From assembly GCA_954871525.1 (NCBI GenBank), contig OX940862.1, positions 44,509,732 to 44,573,731 on the forward strand: a DNA stretch of 64,000 nucleotides, given 5' to 3'. Of the stretch, positions 12,228 through 21,050 are shown in pieces. The position numbers and the translations under genes were made by a program. The notes below the pieces were generated by a model. It searched no databases. It was given only the letters and a program-made list of their open reading frames with translations, and was not told the origin of the DNA. The DNA comes from Parietaria judaica. Lineage: Eukaryota; Streptophyta; Magnoliopsida; Rosales; Urticaceae. Position 1 is the first letter of the stretch, and each line of letters begins with the position of its first letter.

Positions 12228-12631
12228 GGCATAAGTACCTAAATTTGTACTAAATTTGTCATCATATTTCCACCCAAGTTATTTGAAAATAAGGTGGTAT
12301 AGAGCTAACTTTAGGTATAAGAGTATTCAAATTCACCTTTTTTGGTGAATCGGTAGACCTCGTCCATTTTCCCGTAAGCTTTTTTTTTACTATTTCCGCC
12401 CAAACAAATAAACTCGATCGATCAAACCCACAAATATCAAGATAGAACTATATGTAAACACAAATTCTTTGAACATACGTCATCATTGACAGAAATAGTA
12501 AAAACACTAATGAAAAAATGAATGAGATCCAGTGATTTACCCAGAAGAAAAAAAAACTTAAATACTTTTACTATTTTTTTTATTTATTTAAATTGACTAT
12601 ATATCACCCTAAAAACTAAGGTACTTATGCC
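12228..12631. mobile_element. Small MITE with 13-bp TIR GGCATAAGTACCT (copy 1)
   Basis: GGCATAAGTACCT at 12228-12240 is the exact reverse complement of AGGTACTTATGCC at 12619-12631, enclosing 404 AT-rich bases with no coding frame. No clear target duplication could be found, so the superfamily is open. It lies about 200 bases upstream of the proposed NHX promoter. Confidence 0.6.
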
Positions 12632-12982
12632 ATCATAACCTTATCTAATAATGTGGACATGCGAACCCAATGTTTAAAACTTAAAGTAACAATTTTAATG
12701 GTTATAAAATAAAATTTCTCTATAAGAAAATAAATATGAATAATTTTAAGACCGCATGGCATGCCATTAAATTAAGAGAAATTAAAATGAATAGCCGTAT
12801 TCATATGTTTATTTTATATGCATTTTTCGGAACATTATAAAAATTGGGCCTCTTTCAGCAAAAACTCAAAGCCCATTAACGAAAGTCAAAGCCCGTCAAT
12901 GAATGTCAAAGCACACCGGCAAAATCAAAGACCAAGAGGCCGATAAATCAAGACATTGGAAAGGCCTGGAGTGAAAATGGCA

Positions 12983-13191
12983 AAGCCGACGAAGTACCAT
13001 GGCCGACGAAGCCGACGAAGTAAAATGGCCGACGAAGCCTACGAAGTACCATGGCCGATGAAGCCTACGAAGTACCATGGCTGACGAAGCCGACCAAGTG
13101 CCATGGCCGACGAAGCGATGAAGCCTACGAAGTACCATCGTCGACGAAGCGATGAAGCCTACAAAGTACCATGACTGACGAAGCCGACGAG
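12983..13191. repeat. Minisatellite of about 25-bp units, part of old element E0 (copy 1)
   Basis: Variants of the unit GCCGACGAAGTACCATG follow each other eight or more times. The copia element broke the array: its right flank at 37486 resumes with ACGAGGTACCATGG and GGACGAGG, the same motif. The minus-strand reading frame over it is only a by-product of the repeats. Confidence 0.85.
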
Positions 13192-13754
13192 TGTTACGGA
13201 TAAGCTTGGATGTGACTGATACAACTTGCTTTGCAAGTTGATATAATATGTATTAAATACTTGCTTGGTATGTGTACGTGGCTAAACTTGATGCCCAAGT
13301 AGCTTACCTTTTTTCTTCACTATAAATAGCCATGTAGTGCTCTTGTTTATTCACAACTCCAATACAAATATCTCCTTTGTCTTCTCTTTCTTCTTTGGTT
13401 GTTGCATATAAAAAAAAACACACATATATATATATATATACACTAAGATGTCCAACCGAACGTCAAATGAGTGGTTCGGCGTGATGAATGACTTCACCCA
13501 AACTTATCCAACACGCTATTTTGGCGTGAAATGGATGAATATTACTGTACCACTCTATACTTGGCGTTCAACTATTAATCACGCTTAAAATTTTGTTTAT
13601 TTATTTTTTAGTCCTTGTAGTTATTATTATTTACTCAATTGTTAATGTTATTTTAAATTATGTAATTTATCTCACAACTATTACATCATATTTATCTTTT
13701 AATTATTAATATATATATTTTTTAATTTTATATTCATTACAATAAATAATTTAA

Positions 13755-14256
13755 AGGGATAATATCGGCATAAGTCCTCAACCTTTACTCAACTGGGACG
13801 GCATAGCCCCAATCTCATTTAATAGCGGTATAAGTACCAAAAGATGATTTCCGTCCATATTTGACTAACGGAAGTAGTCAACGTTTGCGTGGTCAGCTTC
13901 TCGTCAACGTGGACGCCACGTAATCCGATATGTCACCACACACGTCATCCTCGTGTCATCAAATTTAATGCAAAATTAATGGTGATGGAGGGATTCGAAC
14001 CATTGCCCTCGCATGTGGTGATGGAGGGATTCAAATTTAATGCAAAATTAATGGTGATGGAGGATGACATGTATGGTGACATGTCGACTGCGTGGCGTCC
14101 ACGTTGACGAGAAGCTGACCACGCAAACGTTGACTACTTCCGTTAGTCAAATATGGACGGAAATCATCTTTTGGTACTTATACCGCTATTAAATGAGGTT
14201 GGGGCTATGCCGCCCCAATTGAGTAAAGGTTGAGGACTTATGCCGCTATTATCCCT
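13755..14256. mobile_element. Foldback MITE with about 165-bp terminal inverted repeats (copy 1)
   Basis: The first 165 bases (from AGGGATAATATCGGC) are repeated almost perfectly in reverse complement at 14092-14256, so the element can form a long hairpin. TAATTTAA flanks it on both sides (13747-13754, 14257-14263 plus 14256); read as nine bases there is one mismatch, which fits Mutator-type insertion. The centre repeats AATTTAATGCAAAATTAATG twice and carries GGATTCGAACC at 13991-14001. No coding capacity. Confidence 0.88.
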
Positions 14257-14437
14257 AATTTAATATACAACATTGACATTTGGAGATTGAAAAAAATACT
14301 TAAATTACATTAATATTATTACCGGAGCGAAATAACATTACAACGACATTTAAATGCAAAAAAGAAAAAAACACATTAAAATTAAAAACAACACATTACA
14401 ACAAAATAACATTGAAAATAAAATTACAACTCATGAA

Positions 14438-15423
14438 CTAATACTCGGAAAGATTAGCGTTGGATCCTCCAAGACCGGTGAAATATTGCGAATTCGAACC
14501 GGAATTAGGAAGTGGTGTTTGGGATTGTTGTTGGTCCTCTCTTTTTCGTAAAACCCTAGCTTGTTCAGATGCCCAATATGTACAAATATCGGGATCAGAA
14601 ATTGCATTTACATTCATTTTCATAATTTTATTATCTTCCCTCAATGTTTTCAAATTATTAGACTTATCTATACCTTCCAAGAGGCGTTCCCTCAAATCAC
14701 ATGTCTTCTTCAACTGCTCAAGAAGTAGTTTATTTCCTTCTTCAACCTTGTTGATGGAGGATTCTACTTTGTCATCCGTTTTCATTTTTAGTTTGGCTTT
14801 TTTCACTCTAATCGGTCGCTCAGAAGGAGATGGTTGTCGCACTAACTCGAGAGTTTGTTGTTCAGAATCTGAAAAAGAACAAGAACCTCAAGATATTTGT
14901 CTAACACTTGAGGCTCCATCTTGAAATTTTTCATAATTCTTAATATGTTTCACAAATGATCGAACTTCCACCTTTTCTTGTATTTCTCATCATTTTCAAG
15001 CAACACCTTAGCTTGATCCATCTGCAAGTTGATATAACCCATCAGAAATACGTAAAATTAAATAGTTGATAAAAAGAGCTAAAATACTAACAATATATTC
15101 AGTTGAAGCACCGCTTGTGTGTCTACTCTCAATTTGTCGTATGCATGCATGCATTTTCCTTGCAGCCTTCTCAATAACTTGGATTCGAGACTGGATCGAT
15201 CCCCTTGAACGAATCTCCAAAGTTGGTTTTTTTCTTTATTGTAGCTAGCTTCAACACGAGCCCAGAAACTATCAAATGTTTGGTATATACTAATGATAGG
15301 ATCTTGAGCAATCTCCATGTGAACTCGAGAAAGAAGTTTGTCTTCTTCATGAGAATAACTAGAAGCTCGGCTAGTCATTTTCTTGTAATGTATCTTTCTC
15401 GGAATATTTTTGGATGGAAACAC
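14438..15423 (-). pseudogene. Harbinger ORF1, Myb/SANT-like DNA-binding accessory protein, broken (copy 1)
   Basis: Exon A (15423-15092) carries SYSHEEDKLLSRVHMEIAQD and SFWARVEASYN, then RSIQSRIQVIEKAARKMHA, the Myb/SANT-like region of plant Harbinger ORF1. A GT-AG intron (15091-15022) leads to exon B with QAKVLLENDEKYKKRWKFDH, the NAM-associated C-terminal type domain, and a lysine-rich coiled tail ending at 14438. Exon B is damaged by a one-base frame change near 14920 and an in-frame TGA at 14888-14890, both present in copy 2. ORF1 normally recruits the transposase to the element ends, so this copy should not be self-sufficient. Confidence 0.85.
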
Positions 15424-15484
15424 AACTTATGGAAGGTACTATTTATAACCACTTCTCTTACTCAAAAACTCATCAAGGTTTTCA

Positions 15485-16020
15485 AGTTTCCCAACTCAGC
15501 TCTGACGTGATGTAACTAATCAATGCCATAACTCTTACACGATTCTCACATCTCCCGAACTGGGTCTGAAGTGACATAACCACTCAATGTCATCACTCAT
15601 CAAAGCTCACACGTTTCCCAAACCGGGTCTGACGTGATGTGACCACTCAATGCCATCACTCATTAAAGCTCACACGTTTTCCGAGCCGGGATTGAGGTGA
15701 TGAGACCACTCAATGCCATCACTCTTACAAGATTCTCACATTTCCCAAACCGGGCCTGAAGTGATGAGACCACTCAATGCCATCATTCTTACAAGATTCT
15801 CACGTCTCCCGAACTGGGTCTGGCGTGATGTAACATCTCAATGCCATCACTCATTAAAGCTCACACGTTTCCCAAATCAAGCCTGACTTGATGTGACCAC
15901 TCAATACCATCACTCATCAAAGCTCACACGTTTCCCGAACCGGGTCTGACGTAATGAGACCACTCAACGCCATCACTCTTACAAGATTCTCACGTAACCC
16001 GAACCGACTCTTACACTCAA
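15485..16020. repeat. 62-64-bp minisatellite between divergent Harbinger genes (copy 1)
   Basis: About eight and a half units of 62-64 bases run head to tail, each with a variant of CTCAATGCCATCACTC followed by TCACACGTTTCCC. Two subtypes alternate, ending CATCAAAGCTCACACG or CTTACAAGATTCTCACG. The array ends five bases before the transposase ATG, so it must be 5' UTR or promoter for one or both genes. Confidence 0.93.
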
Positions 16021-16026
16021 TTCCCT

Positions 16027-17379
16027 ATGAATAGTCTAAGTTCAAATCATTTTTCATCCATATTCTCTCAACACATCCCATCTCATCATTCATCTCTCAA
16101 TAGGAATATTTCTTCATCTTCTTCCTCCGATGATAATTATCTACTTCAATTGGCTCAAATTGATGAGGAGGAAGATGCTATATGTCATCAAATTATCCAA
16201 AATAATCTCACAATCATGAAAATCCTCAACCAACATGCCGTCAACCAAACCATTGTGCGCAACATAGGAGGCTCAATTCCAGGTCATGCTTTCATCAATC
16301 GGGATCGAGAGAGTGCAGACCGGCGACTATTCAACGATTACTTCTCTGAAACCCCGTTGTACAATGAGGCTATGTTTCATCGTAGGTACCGAATGTCTCG
16401 CTCTTTATTCCTTCGAATAGTGGATGCTGTTAAAAGTCAAGACAATTATTTTGTACAACGGGTGGATCGCGCTGGCCGACTTGGGTTGTCTCCACTTCAA
16501 AAAATAAATGATGTATTTCGAATGCTGGTGTACGGAGTTCTGGCAGACGCCACAGACGAGTACTGCAAAATAGTAGAGTCGACGACAATTGAAAGCTTGA
16601 AGAGATTTTGTCGAGCGATGGTGGACGTATTTTCTGAGCAGTATTTAAGATCACCAAATCCTAATGATGTTGCAAGACTTCTCCAGATAGGTCAACAACG
16701 TGGCTTTCCAGGAATGTTGGGCAGTTTGGATTGTATGCATTGGAAATGGAAAAAATGTCCTACCGCGTGGGCCGGACAATATACGGGCCGTAGCGGAAAA
16801 CGTACAATTATTCTAGAAGTCGTGGCTGATTATGATCTATGGATATGGCACGCTTATTTTGGCATGTTGGGAAGCAACAAAGACATCAACGAGCTAGAGT
16901 CTTCCCACCTATTTTCCCATCTCACTCAAGGTATTGCTCCTCCCGCTCATTATGTCATACAGGAAAATGAATATAATATGGGTTATTATTTGGCTGATAA
17001 TATATACCCAAAGTGGTCTACTATTGTTCAAACTATTCGAGAACCACGTGGCCCAAAAAAACAATATTTTTCAATGAGGCAAGAATCATGTAGAAAATAC
17101 GTCGAACGTGCATTTGGAGTTCTCCAAGAACGGTTTGCAATTGTAGCGGGACTGCCAAAATTTTGGAGAAACGGTGTCTTAAAAGATATAATGACTACAT
17201 GCATAATTATGCATAACATGATAATAGAGGGTGAACGTGATATCAACGTACCCATTGAAGTTAACATAGAAACACCAGCATTGGAGGTTGAATTAGCGGA
17301 GAATGATGAAGCACGATTTCAAGAGTTTTTCACACGCTACAGACAAATAAGAGACAAGGATGCACACATCGCGCTCTGA
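16027..17379 (+). CDS. PIF/Harbinger transposase, intact (copy 1)
   Basis: An uninterrupted 450-residue frame. It has the plant Harbinger/ALP1-like nuclease fold signature: GSLDCMHWKWKKCP with Asp235, LWIWHAYFGMLGSNKDINEL with Asp286, and YVERAFGVLQERF with Glu360 as the presumed DDE triad. Residues 100-200 carry the helix region typical of the family (RYRMSRSLFLRIVD). The enzyme cuts the transposon ends and joins them at TAA targets. Compared with copy 2, residues 34 (S/F), 138 (Q/H), 255 (R/H) and 285 (K/N) differ; Asn is usual at 285, so Lys here looks derived. Its partner ORF1 is broken. The start at 16027 directly follows the minisatellite. Confidence 0.93.
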   Translation: MNSLSSNHFSSIFSQHIPSHHSSLNRNISSSSSSDDNYLLQLAQIDEEEDAICHQIIQNNLTIMKILNQHAVNQTIVRNIGGSIPGHAFINRDRESADRRLFNDYFSETPLYNEAMFHRRYRMSRSLFLRIVDAVKSQDNYFVQRVDRAGRLGLSPLQKINDVFRMLVYGVLADATDEYCKIVESTTIESLKRFCRAMVDVFSEQYLRSPNPNDVARLLQIGQQRGFPGMLGSLDCMHWKWKKCPTAWAGQYTGRSGKRTIILEVVADYDLWIWHAYFGMLGSNKDINELESSHLFSHLTQGIAPPAHYVIQENEYNMGYYLADNIYPKWSTIVQTIREPRGPKKQYFSMRQESCRKYVERAFGVLQERFAIVAGLPKFWRNGVLKDIMTTCIIMHNMIIEGERDINVPIEVNIETPALEVELAENDEARFQEFFTRYRQIRDKDAHIAL

Positions 17380-17974
17380 AATGCATTGATCGACCATTTG
17401 TGGGAGGGATATTCTAATTCGGATGTATAATTGTACTTTTTATTTTATTTTATGTTATTTATTTTGTGTGGTATTTTTTTTAAAATAAATATTAAGGTTT
17501 GTGTGTTAATTTATATGTTAAATCATTTTATGAAGTAATATTTGATATGAATAAGTGATATAATTGAAAGATATTAAATAAATATAAGGGTATAGAGATA
17601 AATAAGAGAAAGTTGAATATAAAATTAATATTTCAGTTTGGTCTAAAAAATAGAGTTCGGTTGGAATTGGTTTAGTATATGATGTGACATGTACTATAAA
17701 ATAGAGTATGAAATGGTGTTATCAGGTGGAGTTGGTCTAAGTGAGAGTGTGAGAGTGTGCAGCGCCGTTTATAAAAGAGAGCATGTTTGTTTAGTGGCGA
17801 TCATCGTGTTACTCGACACCGATTTAATTTGGAACCAACATTTGGTATCAGAGCATAGTCGTGAGGTCTCTTGAAATTCTTAGTATGCTCTGTGGTTGCG
17901 GTTCTGACTGATTTTCCATATCAAAAACGATTTCTTGAGATTTTACAGTGCGAGTTTTCTTTATGCAGAAATAC

Positions 17975-18609
17975 ATGGAGTCATCAAGTAAATTAGTCAG
18001 AGGAAACGTGACGCTACAGTATACTCGGTGTGGGCGTTGAAGATGCGGGTAAACCTGCAGGCGCAAGGAATTTGGGAGGCTGTAGAAGGTGAGATGTCGA
18101 AGCGCACAAGGATAGGATGCCTCTCGCCGCCATCTATCAGGGAGTTTCGGAAGATGTCCTTCCCATTTGATCGATGAGAAGGATTCCGCGAAGAAGGCAT
18201 GGGAGACGTTGCGGACGATGCACATGGGCGCAGAACGCGTCAGAGAAGCCAAGGTTCAAACCTTGAAGAGCGAGTTTGAGGTTTTCCGTATGAGAGACGG
18301 TGAATCCGTGGACGAGTTCGCTATGAAGCTTTCATCTCTTGCAACGGGTATCCGCTCACTACGCGAACCGGTGGACGAGACCACCGTGGTCAAGAAATTC
18401 TTGAGATCCGTAACTCACAGATACATGCATATCGTGACGTCGATCGAGCAGTTTGGCGATCTCAAGACTATGTCAGTCGAGGAGGTTGTCGGTCGTCTTA
18501 AAGTCCACGAGGAGAGGCTTCGGGGCTGTGGCGACAGGGATGAGGAGAAACACCTCCTGCTCACGCATGAAGAATGGAAGGTTAAGCAGAAGTGGAACCA
18601 GCAAGAAGG
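17975..18609 (+). pseudogene. Ty1/copia gag (UBN2 type), copy 1, truncated
   Basis: From the first ATG after the primer site the frame is broken by frameshifts near 18030 and 18160, then reads for 169 codons: KDSAKKAWETLRTMHMGAER, LKSEFEVFRMRDGESVDEF and VVKKFLRSVTHRYMHIV are the copia capsid (UBN2/Gag-polypeptide) blocks. It stops being gag at 18610 where a solo LTR begins. In copy 1 nothing of the downstream polyprotein remains, because the duplication ends at 18733. Confidence 0.85.
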
Positions 18610-18733
18610 TGTTGGAAATCGGTGGTATCAAGACGACTTCCTTACCACGATAATAACCTCCGAGGCGTCCCGGTAACATTTACAAATTCATTTTAAAGCG
18701 GAAATCTTGTTACCGGACCGACGACACGGATAT
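18610..18733 (-). mobile_element. Truncated end of family A solo LTR at the duplication junction
   Basis: TGTTGGAAATCGG at 18610, preceded by gaagg, is the outer end of the inverted solo LTR seen whole at 30725-33491. Only 124 bases remain before sequence jumps to the NHX 3' flank. It shows that the LTR had inserted, before the 12.1-kb duplication, and that the right break point fell inside it. Confidence 0.95.
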
Positions 18734-18748
18734 TAATATTAATTCAAT

Positions 18749-19204
18749 AATTTAGTTAATTTTGATGGTCCCAATAAAATTAATATATATATAAGTTAAA
18801 TTGTTTATCTATACATATATAATATACAATAATTAATATATAGTGATACTAATACTCTATCAATCGATATAATAATATAAGCGTCTTAATCTTAATACAA
18901 GTTAATGTATAGTGTAAATAGGATGTTAGTACTCTATTAATCCATTATAATATGAGCCTCTTTACATTAATTTGTATAATTTAGTTAATTTTGATGGTCC
19001 CAATAAAATTAATATATACAAGTTAAATTGTTTATCTATACATATATAATATACAATAATTAATGTATAGTGATACTAATACTCTATCAATCGATATAAT
19101 AATATAAGCGTCTTAATCTTAATACAACTTAATGTATAGTGTAAATAGGATGTTAGTACTCTATTAATCCATTATAATATAAGCCTCTTTAAATTAATTT
19201 GTAT
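18749..19204. repeat. Two tandem 227-bp units downstream of NHX (copy 2)
   Basis: Counterpart of 6624-7077 with two extra bases in the first unit (a longer TA run near 18786). In copy 2 this array starts 18 bases after the junction, so the NHX 3' flank is here cut off from its original neighbours. Confidence 0.9.
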
Positions 19205-19283
19205 ATTTAATGCAATGTAAAAAAGTTAATTAATGAACTATACTATTTGTAATTGAAAATCTTTTAATTAGCTCTAGAGATTT

Positions 19284-21017
19284 TCATGCGCTATCGTGAA
19301 AAACAATGGTTTCCTCATCCCGTCTGGCGCCGAATATGGGCCGCAGGTAAGAGTGGTCTACTTTCCGCCAATAGTAATGGACGGAGTTAGCCGGCGCCGC
19401 CAGAAGCTCCAACATGCTGCGCGGCCGACGAGCAGCGTGTCTCAATTCGGATACTTGTCGCTCCGTGAGAAGTGGAAGATTCAGGGTTGACTCCGGCAAT
19501 ATCTCTCCACCGACCGAGCTTCCTCGCCGCGGGAGAACCAGCAACAATCTCACTATCGGTTTCGTCAGGAATCCGCAAACCTGAGATATTAGAGTGATGT
19601 CGATAAAGGCTAGCCCTGTTGGTTGAGTATTTAAACTTATATTCCCGAGGCCTTAAAAAATAAAATAAAAGCAGTTGTGCTTACGATACGCAATATGGTT
19701 CGTGATCGACCGGACAGATTGAACTTACGAGATTGGTGAAGAGGACGACGGAGATGGTGCTGGTGATCATGATGGCGTTGCCTTGCAGTTGGGTGTGCCC
19801 TGAATTCGTGAACTGCATGATCGTAACAAGTAAACATTAAGAAAAATATGTGATGCTTTCCGTTAACAAACAAAACGGTATTCATCGAATTTTTCCATTT
19901 TTTTAAAACCGGCAATCAGAATTTGACACGAGTGGTCTGTTTCTTGAGTACCTACAAGCGGAGAGATAGACCTCAGCTGTCCATTTTTTGAAGATCGACG
20001 AGCGGAAATAGACACGAGCGGTTTAATTTTGAATGAAATAGAGACGAGCGGTCGGTTTCCGGTTGCTTATGAAATATTTTATTACCTGCTTGTAAGCTAG
20101 GGCTATGGAAACAGCCCCACGCATGAGCCCAGCCCACCAAATGGTAACCTGTTGAGTTGATCAAAAATCACTTGGATCACTCAGTATAACAAGAAAAGAT
20201 TGTCGTTTTCATGGAGATCGACAACATATTTTACCTGTTTCTTGAAGCTGATCTTGTCGCTCTGAGACTCCTTGGTCAAGTTGGACAAGAAAGACAACGG
20301 GAAAACGAAAGCGGCTCTTCCCACCAGAACTAGCAGCAGCAAAATCGAGCTCACTCCGACCGATGTCCAAGGCCTGCAAACGCCATAAGCCAACGGTATT
20401 TATGTCGTTTTTACACTTACATTTCGTGAAAATCGTTATTATTGTTAAGAGTTTGTCATCCGGATTTGTTTTCATCGCGAGATATTTGTGGTGGAAGTGG
20501 AGGGATCGTGGTAAACATATGGATATTTACCGTTCTCTGATGAGATTCCACTTCTCGATATCGAGAGCGTCCATTCCGACGTAGAGGAAGATGAAGGTCT
20601 CTGCTACATAAGAAAATGTGGCTAAAGCCTGCCTGCAAATAATTAAGTAGGTTCTGGTGTCAGTAAGGCATAGCTCAAGTAGTGTACGGCCATAGTACTA
20701 AGAACACCTACTTGGTGGTGACTCTCGACTCGACTGACGCAAGGTTCCACGTGTAATGCGACATCACGATTCCGCAAAAGAAGACCGTAAAGATGCCGCT
20801 CAAGTTGAAAACCTACAATTAAATACAATATTTAGAATTTAGAGAGAGCATTGATTAACATGTTACGGGTAATCATTGATAAACCGATGATACGAATGGA
20901 AAACCGGCCGACAAGTGATTCAAATAAGACTAAGAGTGAATCTTACTTCTGCCAAGACGTACACCAAATAAGCCGGAAGAAAAATCAAAGCGACCTCTCC
21001 TAGAGAAGATTCCCTGA

Positions 21018-21050
<33 letters not shown>

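Larger units (their letters stand above)
13447..17737 (+). mobile_element. PIF/Harbinger DNA transposon, 4291 bp, TSD TAA (copy 1)
   Basis: The insertion is bounded by TAA at 13444-13446 and 17738-17740, the 3-bp target preferred by this superfamily; removing it restores an LTR that aligns with 37102-37485. Ends read GATGTCCAACC on the left and, on the opposite strand, GACCAACTCCACC on the right, an imperfect terminal inverted repeat. Inside are the two expected divergent genes, ORF1 (minus) and transposase (plus), plus a nested MITE at 13755-14256. Confidence 0.92.
13192..17840 (+). mobile_element. Ty1/copia 5' LTR split by Harbinger (copy 1)
   Basis: The left part is 13192-13446, beginning TGTTACGGATAAGC; the right part is 17741-17840, ending GGAACCAACA. 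Together they make about 355 bp, matching the 3' LTR at 37102-37485. TATAAATA at 13321 is the promoter. Directly after the LTR, TGGTATCAGAGC at 17843-17854 is a primer-binding site for initiator tRNA-Met. The left flanking pentamer acgag (13187-13191) recurs after the 3' LTR at 37486-37490. Confidence 0.95.
6606..18733. repeat. Tandem duplication, copy 1 (about 12.12 kb)
   Basis: This block matches 18731-30848 from end to end in direct orientation. The offset drifts only from 12125 to 12127, 12109 and finally 12115 because of a few small indels; the largest is an 18-base shorter AAT tract in copy 2. Divergence is very low. The left side of copy 1 (6601-6605), the internal junction and the right side of copy 2 share only ATAT at the break point. 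It contains NHX, two MITEs, a minisatellite, the copia 5' LTR with Harbinger inside it, and copia gag up to the first 124 bases of a solo LTR. Confidence 0.97.

Noticed and set aside
12896..13138. 80-codon minus-strand frame of VLRRLHR-type repeats
   Set aside because: It is the translation of the GCCGACGAAG minisatellite; no start context or homology.
13991..14001. tRNA gene on the minus strand
   Set aside because: Only the T-arm/B-box motif is present; no acceptor stem, anticodon arm or A-box could be drawn.
14460..14924. 154-codon plus-strand frame
   Set aside because: Antisense of Harbinger ORF1 exon B, whose reading matches the known family; the plus-strand reading matches nothing.
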